DNA from: Clostridia bacterium
Lineage (GTDB): Bacteria > Bacillota > Clostridia > Peptostreptococcales > Anaerovoracaceae
Direction: 5' to 3'
Assembly: GCA_900754795.1 (NCBI GenBank)
Contig: CAAEEA010000041.1
Span: 1-22,619, forward strand
DNA: 22,619 bases
Shown: in pieces, positions 7,714 through 17,081 of the stretch
Position numbering within the stretch: the stretch's first letter is position 1
How the letters are laid out: every line of letters begins with the position of its first letter
The notes under the pieces: generated by a model
The model's input: the letters and a program-made list of their open reading frames with translations, nothing else
Told to the model about the DNA's origin: nothing
Databases searched by the model: none
Position numbers and translations under genes: made by a program

Positions 7714-8947
7714 GGGAACTAAGGATATGTTGCCTGATCAGTCTTACAAATGGCATTACGTGGAAGGAAAGTTCGCCGATATTTGCAGAAAATACGGCTT
7801 CAGAGAAATAAGAACTCCTATGTTTGAGCATACGGAAGTTTTTGCAAGAGGAATCGGGGACACGACGGATGTGGTGCAAAAGGAAATGTACACTTTCAAC
7901 GACCACGCCGGAAGAAGCATAACGCTGAAGCCGGAAGGCACATCGGGAGTAGTGAGGGCTTTCATCGAGCACAAGCAGTACGCCGAAGTACAGCCGACAA
8001 AATATTATTACGACACAGACTGCTTCCGCTATGAGAAGCCTCAGTCAGGACGGCTCAGACACTTTCATCAGTTTGGAATAGAAGTGTTCGGAACGTCAGA
8101 TATGATAGCGGACGCTGAGGTGATATGCCTTGCCAATGATTTTCTGACGGAGCTGGGAGTAAATGAAACAGAACTGAGGATCAACAGCGTAGGATGCCCT
8201 GAATGCAGATCAAAGTACAGGGAGGCGCTCAAAGATTTTCTCAGACCGAGATACGAGGAACTGTGCGGAACATGTAAAGACAGGTTTGAGAGAAACCCTA
8301 TGAGGATTCTCGACTGCAAATCGGAAATATGTCAGGAAATCGTAAAAGACGCTCCGCGTATGCTGGATTATCTTTGCGACGACTGCCGCGGCGCTTTTGA
8401 AGAACTCAAAGCAAATCTCACGTCGATGGGGATAGACTTTACGGTGGATCCAAATATCGTAAGGGGACTTGATTATTATACAAAGACCGCTTTTGAATTT
8501 GTCACTACCAAGATAGGGGCGCAGGGTACCGTCTGCGGCGGAGGCAGATATGACCACCTGATAGAGGAACTTGGAGGACCTCCTATTCCCGGCGTCGGAT
8601 TCGGCCTGGGAATTGAAAGACTTCTTATGGTAATGGAAGCTTCAGGGGCGTATTTCCCTCCTGACGAAGGGGTAGAAGTGTTTATAGCCGTCATGGGTGA
8701 CAGAGCAAAGGCGTTTGGCCTCAAGCTTTGCAGAGAAATGAGACAAAAGGGCATTGTAGCCGAAATGGATACTCTTGCGAGAAATATAAAAGGCCAGTTT
8801 AAATATGCTGACAGGCTTCACGCGAAATATACGCTGATAATCGGAGATAACGAGATAGAAAAGGGCGTGGTGTCGGTCAAGGATATGGCAAATTCCAGCC
8901 AGAAGGAAGTCAGGATAGAAGATATCTACAGTGAAATAAACAGATAA
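7694..8947 (+). CDS. hisS: Histidyl-tRNA synthetase
   Basis: This class II synthetase charges tRNA-His in the cytosol. It is 417 aa, the normal length. Motif 2 is at 111-129 (FRYEKPQSGR onward), the histidine-specific loop RGLDYYT is at 257-263, and motif 3 GFGLGIER is at 302-309. The C-terminal anticodon-binding domain follows from about 325. A Cys-rich stretch at 168-231 (CPEC, CGTC, CDDC) is typical of HisS from Bacillota. It starts with GTG inside the end of hemZ and is followed 16 bases later by aspS. There is no space for a T-box leader. Confidence 0.97.
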   Translation: MLTNAPKGTKDMLPDQSYKWHYVEGKFADICRKYGFREIRTPMFEHTEVFARGIGDTTDVVQKEMYTFNDHAGRSITLKPEGTSGVVRAFIEHKQYAEVQPTKYYYDTDCFRYEKPQSGRLRHFHQFGIEVFGTSDMIADAEVICLANDFLTELGVNETELRINSVGCPECRSKYREALKDFLRPRYEELCGTCKDRFERNPMRILDCKSEICQEIVKDAPRMLDYLCDDCRGAFEELKANLTSMGIDFTVDPNIVRGLDYYTKTAFEFVTTKIGAQGTVCGGGRYDHLIEELGGPPIPGVGFGLGIERLLMVMEASGAYFPPDEGVEVFIAVMGDRAKAFGLKLCREMRQKGIVAEMDTLARNIKGQFKYADRLHAKYTLIIGDNEIEKGVVSVKDMANSSQKEVRIEDIYSEINR

Positions 8948-8963
8948 CAGGAGAAAACGTTTA

Positions 8964-10745
8964 ATGAGCGAATTATTTAAGAGAACTCACATGTGCGGCG
9001 AACTTACCGCGGCAGACCGGGGAAAACAGGTAGTCCTCAACGGCTGGGTGGCCAAACAGAGAAACCTCGGAGGTCTGATCTTCGCGGATCTGAGAGATAA
9101 GACAGGTATCGTGCAGATCGTGTTTGACGATACGATACCAAGCGAACTCTTTGATAAAGCCGATACACTGAGAAGCGAATATGTGGTCGGCGTAAAAGGC
9201 GTTGTAAGAGAAAGAAGCGCCAGAAACGCCAACATTGCCACCGGTGATATAGAAGTAAAAGCAGAGGATCTTATTATTTATTCAACAGCAGACACGCCTC
9301 CGATTTACATCAGAGACGATGACAATGTGGACGACAATCTGAGACTGAAATACAGGTATCTTGATCTGAGAAAGCTGAAAATGCAGAAAAATCTGACTTT
9401 CAGACACAAAGTGGTCAAGCTCGCGAGAGATTACTTTGATGAAAACGGTTTTACAGAAGTAGAAACTCCAATGCTTATCAGATCAACACCTGAGGGAGCA
9501 AGAGATTATATCGTGCCGAGCAGAGTATTCCCCGGTTCGTTTTACGCGCTGCCCCAGTCGCCTCAGCTCTTTAAGCAGCTTCTCATGGTCGGGGGTACTG
9601 ACAGGTACATGCAGGTTGTAAAGTGCTTCAGGGACGAAGATCTGAGAGCTGACCGCCAGCCTGAATTTACTCAGATTGACCTGGAGATGTCCTTTGTGGA
9701 CACAGATGACGTGATAGAAGTTCAGGAAGGCTTTATAAAAAGAGTTTTCAAAGAGCTCATGGGAATCGATATCGTCACGCCGCTGCCGAGACTTACATGG
9801 CGGGAAGCCATGGAAAGATACGGTTCGGACAAACCTGATACGAGGTTCGGATTTGAACTGAAAAAGCTAAACGATGTTGTGGCCGGATGCGGATTCAAAG
9901 TGTTTACCGACGCTCTTGAAAAAGGCGGAGATGTAAGGGGAATATGCATTGACGGAGGCAGCGGATTTTTCAGCAGAAAAGATATAGATAAACTTACGGA
10001 AAGCGCCAAAAGCTACGGAGCGAAAGGTCTTGTATGGATAAGAGTAAGCGATGAAGGCTTTAACTCATCTGTAAATAAGTTCTTTGACCAGGAAGAGCTC
10101 GGCAGAATTGCCGGTGCGTTCGGGGCAAAGGACGGCGATCTTATCCTTATTGTTTCGGACAGAGCAGGAGTTGTGTTCGATACTCTCGGATTTTTGAGAA
10201 GGGAGGCAGCTTCGAGGATGGGGCTGCTCAATGACAGAGAATTCAAGCTGCTCTGGGTAGTGGATTTCCCTCTGTTTGAAAAAGATGATGAGACGGGCGA
10301 GCTCAAAGCAATGCACCATCCTTTCACATCACCTAAATCTGAGGACATACCTCTGCTGGATAAGGAGCCTGAAAAGGTAAGAGCCAACGCTTACGACATA
10401 GTTCTGAACGGAGTGGAGCTGGGAGGCGGTTCGATAAGAATCCACGACCGCGATCTTCAGTCAAAGATGTTTGACATCCTGGGACTTACGCCGGAAGAAT
10501 GTGAAGATAAGTTTGGCTTTCTCATTGAAGCTTTCAAATACGGAGCGCCTCCTCACGGCGGACTCGCCTACGGTCTTGACAGACTTGTAATGCTTTTGCT
10601 CGGGGAGCCTTCCATAAGAGAAGTTATGGCTTTCCCTAAGAATCAGAATGCTCAGTGTCTTGTCAGCGACGCGCCGTCGCCGGTCGACAGAGAGCAGCTT
10701 GATGAACTGGGAATAGATGTAAGAGACGCTGATGGGCAGAGGTGA
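8964..10745 (+). CDS. aspS: Aspartyl-tRNA synthetase, bacterial type
   Basis: This class IIb synthetase is 593 aa, the length of the bacterial form with the inserted GAD domain. The N-terminal OB-fold anticodon domain covers about 1-105. PQSPQLFKQLLM (197-208) and motif 2 (222-244, beginning CFRDEDLRADRQ) follow. The GAD insertion lies at about 290-410, and motif 3 GLDRLVMLL begins at 537. In the anticodon loop region the residue after Arg-Asn is Leu35, where non-discriminating bacterial AspRS often has His. This hints at a discriminating enzyme, but only weakly. AGGAGA at 8949-8954 precedes the ATG by nine bases. The hisS-aspS pairing is standard in Bacillota. Confidence 0.97.
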   Translation: MSELFKRTHMCGELTAADRGKQVVLNGWVAKQRNLGGLIFADLRDKTGIVQIVFDDTIPSELFDKADTLRSEYVVGVKGVVRERSARNANIATGDIEVKAEDLIIYSTADTPPIYIRDDDNVDDNLRLKYRYLDLRKLKMQKNLTFRHKVVKLARDYFDENGFTEVETPMLIRSTPEGARDYIVPSRVFPGSFYALPQSPQLFKQLLMVGGTDRYMQVVKCFRDEDLRADRQPEFTQIDLEMSFVDTDDVIEVQEGFIKRVFKELMGIDIVTPLPRLTWREAMERYGSDKPDTRFGFELKKLNDVVAGCGFKVFTDALEKGGDVRGICIDGGSGFFSRKDIDKLTESAKSYGAKGLVWIRVSDEGFNSSVNKFFDQEELGRIAGAFGAKDGDLILIVSDRAGVVFDTLGFLRREAASRMGLLNDREFKLLWVVDFPLFEKDDETGELKAMHHPFTSPKSEDIPLLDKEPEKVRANAYDIVLNGVELGGGSIRIHDRDLQSKMFDILGLTPEECEDKFGFLIEAFKYGAPPHGGLAYGLDRLVMLLLGEPSIREVMAFPKNQNAQCLVSDAPSPVDREQLDELGIDVRDADGQR

Positions 10746-10750
10746 TTTGA

Positions 10751-11944
10751 ATGGCAAAGTACTGCGACTCATGCGGGAAAAAAATGGGCATACTGGATGA
10801 CGGTTACGAGCTGCCTCACACGGGACTTGCTTTATGTGACGACTGCGGCCGGAAAGTTTCCGACCTGTTTCATGAGCTTTATATGGCTGACCCGGGAGAC
10901 GATCTTGAAGAGATCAGCAAAAAATTTGAAAAAAAGCTTGAAGTTACCGATTTTTCCGAAGAGATGAAAAGCTTTATAAAAAAAGAATTTTTCCTCGTCG
11001 TAAAAGAACGTAAAAAGAACGATCCAAACCTGCCAAAGAGATTTTCCGCCGGATTCGGAGAACTTAAAGAAATAGCCCTCGCGGCAGGCAAAAAAACAGG
11101 CGCTTTAAGGTATACTTCCAAACTGACAGAGATAAACGGAATCAAGATCCAGACATTTCTGTTTTTCAGAGATCCGATACTTGTTGACACGCCGATGGGA
11201 CTGACCGTGACGGTGGCCGGAACCGACAGGGAGGCCACAATAGTAGCCGGCAGCGGCGGCGGATGCGTATCGGGAGAACTGCCGGAAGAGGCGATAGAGA
11301 TTTTCTGGAATGAGATATACAAAGCTGACGTTATAATCACGAGAAAGAGAATAGGCGTTCTGGGCGGTTCTTTTGATCCTGTTCACATCGGTCATGTAGC
11401 TCTGGGAGAAGCGGCGATAAACGAGGCATATCTTAACCGGCTTATTGTCATGCCGGCGAGAGTGCAGCCTTTTAAGCAGGATATACAGACGGCCGACAAC
11501 GATCATCGCAGAAACATGCTGGAGCTCGCGTTCGCGGGCAATGAAAAGGCTGAAGTTTCAGATTATGAACTTACCCAGCCGGGAATCTCATATACGGTCA
11601 GAACGCTCGAACATCTCAGAGAAGATCATCCTCATGACGAAATCTTCTTTGTCTGCGGTACTGATTCGTTTCTCGAGATAGAAAGCTGGTATATGGGCGA
11701 TGAGATATTAAAGAGTTTTTCTCTGGCTGTCAGCGTAAGACCCGGATACAGAGAAGAGGAATTAAAAAGAAAGATAAGCGAATACGAGGAAAGATACAAG
11801 ACGCATATAATCAGCATAAAGACAGCCATGCCGCCTGTATCTTCAACAATGGTCAGAGAAAAAATCAGAAAAGGCCTGCCGGTTGACGATATGGTGCCCG
11901 CGGAAGTAGAAAGGTATATAACTGAAAATGGACTCTACAGATAA
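10751..11944 (+). CDS. nadD: Zinc-ribbon/unknown domain fused to nicotinate-nucleotide adenylyltransferase
   Basis: The C-terminal half, from about residue 200, is a complete NadD, which adenylylates nicotinate mononucleotide in NAD synthesis. It has GGSFDPVHIGH (205-215) with the HxGH motif at 212-215, and SSTMVR at 364-369. Stand-alone NadD is about 200 aa, and this portion matches that size. The first 196 residues are extra and not recognised. A CxxC pair (C5, C8) and a second (C29, C32) suggest a zinc ribbon, loosely like the DUF4428 type. A charged helical stretch covers about 38-95. A region at about 98-190 looks strand-rich and holds a glycine loop, AGSGGGC (166-172). No stop or start codon lies at the junction, so one polypeptide is expected. 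AGAGGTGA at 10738-10745 sets the start, and the end overlaps yqeK by 17 bases. The NadD call is firm; the N-terminal role is unknown. Confidence 0.9.
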   Translation: MAKYCDSCGKKMGILDDGYELPHTGLALCDDCGRKVSDLFHELYMADPGDDLEEISKKFEKKLEVTDFSEEMKSFIKKEFFLVVKERKKNDPNLPKRFSAGFGELKEIALAAGKKTGALRYTSKLTEINGIKIQTFLFFRDPILVDTPMGLTVTVAGTDREATIVAGSGGGCVSGELPEEAIEIFWNEIYKADVIITRKRIGVLGGSFDPVHIGHVALGEAAINEAYLNRLIVMPARVQPFKQDIQTADNDHRRNMLELAFAGNEKAEVSDYELTQPGISYTVRTLEHLREDHPHDEIFFVCGTDSFLEIESWYMGDEILKSFSLAVSVRPGYREEELKRKISEYEERYKTHIISIKTAMPPVSSTMVREKIRKGLPVDDMVPAEVERYITENGLYR

Positions 11945-12515
11945 GATAATCCGATATATCGAAAAAAATCTTTCTCAGAAGAGACAGATTCATACTTTCG
12001 GGGTCAGGGACACGGCGGTTGAACTTGCCGGGATCTACGGCTGTGATAAAGAAAAGGCATGTACTGCCGCCATGCTTCACGATATATATCGCGGCGTCCC
12101 GGTTGATGTGCTGAATTATCACGTCAGACACCTTAAACTTGACAGCAGGTATATAGATGATCCCAATCTTGCCCACGGACCGGTGGCAGCCGAGATGATA
12201 CAGCGTGATTTCGGCATTACTGACCGCGACGTTATCAATGCTGTCAGATTCCACACCACGGGACGCGAAAGTATGAGCCTTCTGGAAAAGATAATTTATA
12301 TCGCCGACGCCATAGAACCGGAACGAAAATATCCCGGCGTCGAAGAGATAAGGGAAGAGGCTTTTCGTGATCTGGACAGAGCATGTCTCATGTCCTTAAA
12401 TAAGACTATTGAATATGTTACTTCTCAGGGAAAGTACCTTGACGGAGAAACCATAGAAGCAAAGAATTTTTTAGAACAAGAGATAAAACAAAAGGAGAAA
12501 GCAGATGACAAATAG
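11928..12515 (+). CDS. yqeK: YqeK, HD-domain diadenosine tetraphosphate hydrolase
   Basis: This 195-aa HD-superfamily phosphohydrolase belongs to the YqeK family, which splits Ap4A symmetrically into two ADP and so clears a by-product of stalled aminoacyl-tRNA synthetases. The predicted metal ligands are all present: H22, H51-D52 (MLHDIYR), H83, H109 and D127 (IADAIEP). The ATG at 11928 lies within the end of the nadD fusion gene, and its own end overlaps rsfS by 11 bases, so the three are likely translationally coupled. The nadD-yqeK-rsfS order is conserved in Bacillota. Confidence 0.95.
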   Translation: MDSTDKIIRYIEKNLSQKRQIHTFGVRDTAVELAGIYGCDKEKACTAAMLHDIYRGVPVDVLNYHVRHLKLDSRYIDDPNLAHGPVAAEMIQRDFGITDRDVINAVRFHTTGRESMSLLEKIIYIADAIEPERKYPGVEEIREEAFRDLDRACLMSLNKTIEYVTSQGKYLDGETIEAKNFLEQEIKQKEKADDK

Positions 12516-12849
12516 AGAGTACGCGCTGCTGGCCGGAAAATTCCTCTCTGAAAAAAAAGCAGAGGATGTAGTAATAATCGACATTCAGGGTAAAGCAACC
12601 TTTGCCGATTATTTTGTGCTTTGCTCGGGTACGTCGGAGAGACAGATAAACACTCTCGCCGATCAGCTCGAGGATATGTTTTTTGAAAAAGGCCTGCATG
12701 TACGCGCCGTAGAAGGAAAAAACACTTCCGGCTGGATACTCATGGATTTCGGAGACGTAATAGTGAACATGTTTACAAAAGAGACCAGAGAAAAATACAG
12801 CATAGAAAAAGTCTGGGGAGACTGTCAATTCATTGAAGTGGAGGAATAG
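12505..12849 (+). CDS. rsfS: Ribosome silencing factor RsfS (Iojap/YbeB)
   Basis: This 114-aa protein binds ribosomal protein uL14 on the 50S subunit and blocks joining of the 30S subunit when nutrients are short. The characteristic segments are [13 protein letters not shown] (35-47), [19 protein letters not shown] at about 70-88 and YSIEKVWGD near the end. The full family length is present. AAGGAG at 12492-12497 lies seven bases before the ATG. It overlaps the yqeK end and is followed after seven bases by leuS. Confidence 0.97.
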   Translation: MTNREYALLAGKFLSEKKAEDVVIIDIQGKATFADYFVLCSGTSERQINTLADQLEDMFFEKGLHVRAVEGKNTSGWILMDFGDVIVNMFTKETREKYSIEKVWGDCQFIEVEE

Positions 12850-12856
12850 ACCGAAA

Positions 12857-15328
12857 ATGAAAGAAAGATATGATTTCAAAGAGATCGAAAAAAAGTGGCA
12901 AAACTACTGGGAAGAAAACAAGTGCTTCAAGACAGTTGAAGATCCTTCCAGAAAAAAATATTATTGCCTCGAAATGTTTCCTTATCCTTCGGGAAAGCTG
13001 CACATGGGTCATGTGAGGAATTATGCCATAGGAGACGTTGTAGCGAGATTTAAAAAGATGGACGGATACAACGTCCTTCATCCCATGGGATGGGACTCCT
13101 TCGGACTCCCGGCAGAAAACGCGGCGATAAAACACGGCATACATCCCAGCATCTGGACATGGGACAATATAGCGGAGATGAGAAAACAGCAGAAAGAGCT
13201 GGGACTTTCATACGACTGGGACAGAGAAGTCGCCACATGTCATCCGGACTATTACAGATGGATGCAGTGGATATTCATCCAGTTCTACAAAAGAGGTCTG
13301 GCATATAAAAAAGAAAATCCCGTTAACTGGTGCCCGAGCTGTCAGACGGTGCTGGCCAATGAACAGGTAGTTGACGGATGCTGCGAAAGGTGCAAGACCC
13401 CCGTAGGAAAGAAGAATCTTTCTCAGTGGTACCTGAAGATAACGGATTATGCCGAAAGGCTTCTTGACAACCTTGATAAACTTGACGGATGGCCGAATAA
13501 AGTAAAGGTCATGCAGAAAAACTGGATCGGCAAGTCTGTTGGCGCCGAAGTGGACTTTAAGATAAAAGACCGGGACGAAACACTGACTGTATTTACCACA
13601 AGAGTGGATACAATTTACGGTACGACTTTTATGGTGCTCGCGCCTGAATATCCGACCGTGACTGATATGGTGGCCGGTACGGAATACGAGGAGCCGGTTA
13701 GAGAATATATCAACAAAGTACAGCATATGAACGACATCGAGAGAACTTCCACCACCAACGAAAAGACGGGAGTTTTCATCGGAAAATACGCTGTCAATCC
13801 GTTTACTAAAAAGGAAATTCCTATCTATATCTCAGACTACGTGCTTATGAGCTACGGTACAGGAGCGGTCATGGGCGTACCGGCTCACGATCAGAGAGAC
13901 TTTGAGTTCGCGACAAAGTTCGGCATTGATATAATTCCCGTAGTGGATCCGGGAGATCCAGATATCGACCTTAATGACCTTAAAGCCGCCTGCGCCGCCG
14001 AGGGAACATTGATAAACTCAGGCGACTTCAACGGCATGAACAACAGGGAAGCCATAGACAAATTTATTGAACTGGTAGAAAAAGAAGGAATAGGAAAGAA
14101 GACGGTTAATTACAGGCTCAGAGACTGGCTTATCTCCAGACAGCGTTACTGGGGAACTCCTATCCCGATGATATACTGCGACCACTGCGGATGGGTGCCT
14201 GAAAAAGAAGAAAATCTGCCGGTGCTCCTGCCGACCGATGTTGAATTTACGGGAAAAGGCGAATCTCCGCTGACGACATCCAAATCCTTTGCCCATGTAG
14301 ACTGCCCTGTCTGCGGCAGACCGGCAAAACGAGAGATGGATACCATGGATACTTTCCTCGATTCATCGTGGTATTTCCTCAGATACTGCGATCCGAAGAA
14401 CGACGGCGCTCCTTTTGATCCCGAAAAAGCCGGATACTGGATGAACGTGGATCAGTATATCGGAGGTGTCGAACATGCCATCCTCCACCTGATGTACGCG
14501 AGATTTTTCCAGATGGTATTCTATGACATGGGGCTTGTTAAAGATGAAGAGCCTTTCCGCAACCTGCTTACTCAGGGCATGGTAAATAAGGACGGAAAGA
14601 AGATGTCAAAATCAATCGGAAATGTTGTAAGTCCCGAAGAAATCATCGGACGGTACGGCGCCGATACAGCGAGACTCTTTATCCTTTTCGCGGCTCCGCC
14701 TGACAGAGAACTGGACTGGTCTGACGCGGGCGTGGAAGGAAGTTACAGATTCCTCAACAGAGTATACCGCCTGATCTATGAGATCAGAGCCAGATATCCT
14801 GAACCGCCGCAGGCTTATGAGATAAAGACTGAAGCGGACAAAAATCTCAACTATGCCCTCAATTACACTATCAAGAAAGTAAGCGAGGATGTCGGCGGCA
14901 GGTTCAACTTCAATACCGCCATCAGTTCTATCATGGAACTGGTAAATGAAATGTACAGATACAAGGAAACAGAAAATGCTGATCCGGCGTTCCTGACAAA
15001 GGCAGCCAATGATCTCATCCTTGTATTGTCACCGTTTGTTCCGCACATATGTGAAGAAATGTGGGAGCACATGGGACACGATCATTCTCTCACCACAATG
15101 CGTTGGCCGGAATATGAAGAGGACGCCCTTGTTAAGGATACCGTAGAGGTAGTGGTGCAGATAAACGGAAAAGTTAAAGATAAGGTCATGGTTTCCGCCG
15201 ACGCGGACAGGACCGAGCTTGAAAAGATAGCGCTCGAAAACGAAAAAATAATCAGACTGTTAGAAGGAAGGTCGGTAATAAAGGTAGTAGCGGTACCGGG
15301 AAGACTGATCAACATAGTAGTAAAATAA
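12857..15328 (+). CDS. leuS: Leucyl-tRNA synthetase
   Basis: This class I synthetase is 823 aa. HMGH is at 49-52 and KMSKS at 582-586. A zinc-binding insertion has C159, C162, C175/C176 and C179, and a second pair of CxxC motifs flanks the end of the editing region. The CP1 editing domain shows a Thr-rich segment ([11 protein letters not shown]) and [15 protein letters not shown], needed to clear mischarged tRNA-Leu. The C-terminal anticodon and Leu-specific domains are present. A TTG at 12833 is in frame, but the ATG at 12857 matches the family N-terminus (MKERYDF). GGAGG at 12840-12844 lies 12 bases upstream, a long spacing. No T-box fits in the short gap after rsfS. Confidence 0.97.
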   Translation: MKERYDFKEIEKKWQNYWEENKCFKTVEDPSRKKYYCLEMFPYPSGKLHMGHVRNYAIGDVVARFKKMDGYNVLHPMGWDSFGLPAENAAIKHGIHPSIWTWDNIAEMRKQQKELGLSYDWDREVATCHPDYYRWMQWIFIQFYKRGLAYKKENPVNWCPSCQTVLANEQVVDGCCERCKTPVGKKNLSQWYLKITDYAERLLDNLDKLDGWPNKVKVMQKNWIGKSVGAEVDFKIKDRDETLTVFTTRVDTIYGTTFMVLAPEYPTVTDMVAGTEYEEPVREYINKVQHMNDIERTSTTNEKTGVFIGKYAVNPFTKKEIPIYISDYVLMSYGTGAVMGVPAHDQRDFEFATKFGIDIIPVVDPGDPDIDLNDLKAACAAEGTLINSGDFNGMNNREAIDKFIELVEKEGIGKKTVNYRLRDWLISRQRYWGTPIPMIYCDHCGWVPEKEENLPVLLPTDVEFTGKGESPLTTSKSFAHVDCPVCGRPAKREMDTMDTFLDSSWYFLRYCDPKNDGAPFDPEKAGYWMNVDQYIGGVEHAILHLMYARFFQMVFYDMGLVKDEEPFRNLLTQGMVNKDGKKMSKSIGNVVSPEEIIGRYGADTARLFILFAAPPDRELDWSDAGVEGSYRFLNRVYRLIYEIRARYPEPPQAYEIKTEADKNLNYALNYTIKKVSEDVGGRFNFNTAISSIMELVNEMYRYKETENADPAFLTKAANDLILVLSPFVPHICEEMWEHMGHDHSLTTMRWPEYEEDALVKDTVEVVVQINGKVKDKVMVSADADRTELEKIALENEKIIRLLEGRSVIKVVAVPGRLINIVVK

Positions 15329-15338
15329 CAACAGAATA

Positions 15339-15367
15339 TTGATAAAGCGTTTATCTTTTCATAAAAA
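15339..15367 (+). promoter_or_regulatory. Possible weak promoter before rnjA
   Basis: TTGATA (15339-15344) is a fair -35. At 17-base spacing the best -10 is TAAAAA (15362-15367), only four of six consensus bases. The call rests mainly on the gap of 61 bases between leuS and rnjA being the longest since the secDF-rel junction. RNase J could equally be read through from leuS. Confidence 0.3.
15341..15355. repeat. Small inverted repeat GATAAA-GCG-TTTATC
   Basis: A 6-bp perfect inverted repeat around a three-base centre lies just after the leuS stop and is followed by TTTTC. The stem is AT-rich and too weak for a confident terminator. It overlaps the possible -35 and could be a protein-binding site or chance. 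Confidence 0.3.
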
Positions 15368-15389
15368 GTAAGAAAAGGACGGAAAATTT

Positions 15390-17078
15390 ATGAGAAGAAA
15401 AACAACATCAGCAAAAGGGAGAAAAATGCCCAGACTCAAAGTTATTCCCATAGGAGGGCTCAATGAGATCGGAAAAAACATGACCCTTCTGGAGTGTAAC
15501 GATCAGATACTGATAATAGACTGCGGGCTCAGCTTCCCGGAAGACGAGATGTACGGAATCGACATTGTCATACCGGACTTCAGCTATCTTGTCGAAAACA
15601 GAGAAAAGATAGTCGGTATGATTATCACCCACGGACATGAGGATCATATAGGCGCAGTGCCTTATCTTCTCAAAAAGATAAAGCTGCCTGTATACGGGAC
15701 AAAACTCACTCTCGGCCTGATTGAAAACAAACTCAAAGAACACAGGATCAAGGGAGATCTGAGGACGATCAAACCCGGCGACAAGATTCATCTCGGGTGT
15801 TTCAATATAGAAACGATCAGAACGACACATTCCATAGCTGACGCGGTGTGCTACGCCATAGATACTCCCGTGGGAACAATCTTTCACACGGGAGACTTTA
15901 AGATCGACTATCCGCCGGGGGACGGCGAGCCGATAGATTTCTGCCGTCTTGCCGAGATCGGCAAAAAAGGCGTGACGCTGATGATGTGCGACAGTACAAA
16001 TTCCATCAGAAAAGGGTATACAAGATCGGAAAAAGTAGTCGGTGAGACACTGGAAAATATATTCATGTCTTCCAGATCGAGGATTATAATCGCCACATTC
16101 TCCTCCAATGTTCACAGGGTACAGAGGATTATCGAAAATGCCGTTAAGATGGGCCGCAAAGTCGCGATTTCCGGCAGAAGCATGGAGAATGTGGTCGCCC
16201 TGGCCATCGAGCTGGGCTATCTTGATATCCCAGCCGGTACGCTGGTCGATCTGAAGATGACGAAAAACATCCCGGATGACAAACTGGTGATAATAACCAC
16301 AGGAAGCCAGGGAGAACCCATGTCGGCGCTGGCCAGAATCGCTTCCGGAGAGCACAAGGCAGTCAAGCTGAAAAAGGGAGACATGGTCATCCTTTCATCA
16401 ACGCCTGTGCCCGGCAACGAAAAGACCGTATCGAATGTAGTAAACAAGCTCTTTGAAAAAGGCGCTGAAGTTATATATTCAGATATTGCCGATACCCATG
16501 TTTCAGGCCACGCGTGTCAGGAAGAACTTAAACTGATGCATTCTCTCATCAAGCCGAAGTTCTTCATGCCGGTACACGGTGAATACAGACATCTGATCCA
16601 GCACGCCAGACTGGCGGAAGAGCTGGGGATGAAAAAGGATAATATCTTTATCCTTGATAACGGAGACGCTCTTGAGGTTTCAAAACGGAGCGCGGAGATC
16701 CGCAAAGAGCAGGCGGAGGCTGACGCTATCCTTGTTGACGGCCTCGGCGTGGGAGATGTAGGCAATATTGTGCTCAGGGACCGCAAGCTCCTTTCTGAGT
16801 CCGGACTGATAATCGTCGTGGCAGCCATAGAAAAAGAAAGTCAGATGATCGTATCAGGACCTGATATAATCTCCAGAGGATTCGTTTACGTAAGAGAAAA
16901 CGAGGAGCTTATAGAGGAGGCTCGTCAGGTGGCCGAAGAAGCCCTTGAAAAATGCCAGAGAAAAAAGATAAAAGACTGGAACAACATGAAATCACAGGTA
17001 AGAGACGCTCTCAGCTCATATATCTACGAGAGAACAAAGAGAAGCCCTATAATTTTACCGGTATTTTTGGAGGTGTAA
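15390..17078 (+). CDS. rnjA: Ribonuclease J
   Basis: This metallo-beta-lactamase/beta-CASP nuclease has both endonuclease and 5'-3' exonuclease activity in mRNA decay and rRNA maturation. It is 562 aa, the normal length. Metal ligands are H81, H83, D85 and H86 (THGHEDH), H147, D169 (FHTGDF) and H396 (HGEYRH). The beta-CASP region carries MCDSTNS (199-205), and HVSGH is at 370-374. The C-terminal domain covers about 450-562. Two starts are plausible. ATG 15390 has AAAGGA ten bases upstream. ATG 15426 (MPRLKVIPIGG) has AGGGAG only four bases upstream. I chose the first for its better spacing; the 12 extra basic residues are dispensable for the fold. Confidence 0.95.
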   Translation: MRRKTTSAKGRKMPRLKVIPIGGLNEIGKNMTLLECNDQILIIDCGLSFPEDEMYGIDIVIPDFSYLVENREKIVGMIITHGHEDHIGAVPYLLKKIKLPVYGTKLTLGLIENKLKEHRIKGDLRTIKPGDKIHLGCFNIETIRTTHSIADAVCYAIDTPVGTIFHTGDFKIDYPPGDGEPIDFCRLAEIGKKGVTLMMCDSTNSIRKGYTRSEKVVGETLENIFMSSRSRIIIATFSSNVHRVQRIIENAVKMGRKVAISGRSMENVVALAIELGYLDIPAGTLVDLKMTKNIPDDKLVIITTGSQGEPMSALARIASGEHKAVKLKKGDMVILSSTPVPGNEKTVSNVVNKLFEKGAEVIYSDIADTHVSGHACQEELKLMHSLIKPKFFMPVHGEYRHLIQHARLAEELGMKKDNIFILDNGDALEVSKRSAEIRKEQAEADAILVDGLGVGDVGNIVLRDRKLLSESGLIIVVAAIEKESQMIVSGPDIISRGFVYVRENEELIEEARQVAEEALEKCQRKKIKDWNNMKSQVRDALSSYIYERTKRSPIILPVFLEV

Positions 17079-17081
17079 AAT

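Noticed and set aside
11445..11681. A + strand 78-codon open frame inside nadD
   Set aside because: It is an alternative frame of the NadD domain, which contains all expected motifs, and it has no suitable start site.
12833..12856. A TTG start for leuS giving an 831-aa protein
   Set aside because: The added residues lie within the rsfS 3' end and its Shine-Dalgarno region, and LeuRS begins at the MKERYDF-type N-terminus.
15408..16355. A 315-codon open frame on the - strand opposite rnjA
   Set aside because: It is fully inside RNase J, whose catalytic motifs are all in the sense frame, and the antisense translation is unlike any family I know.
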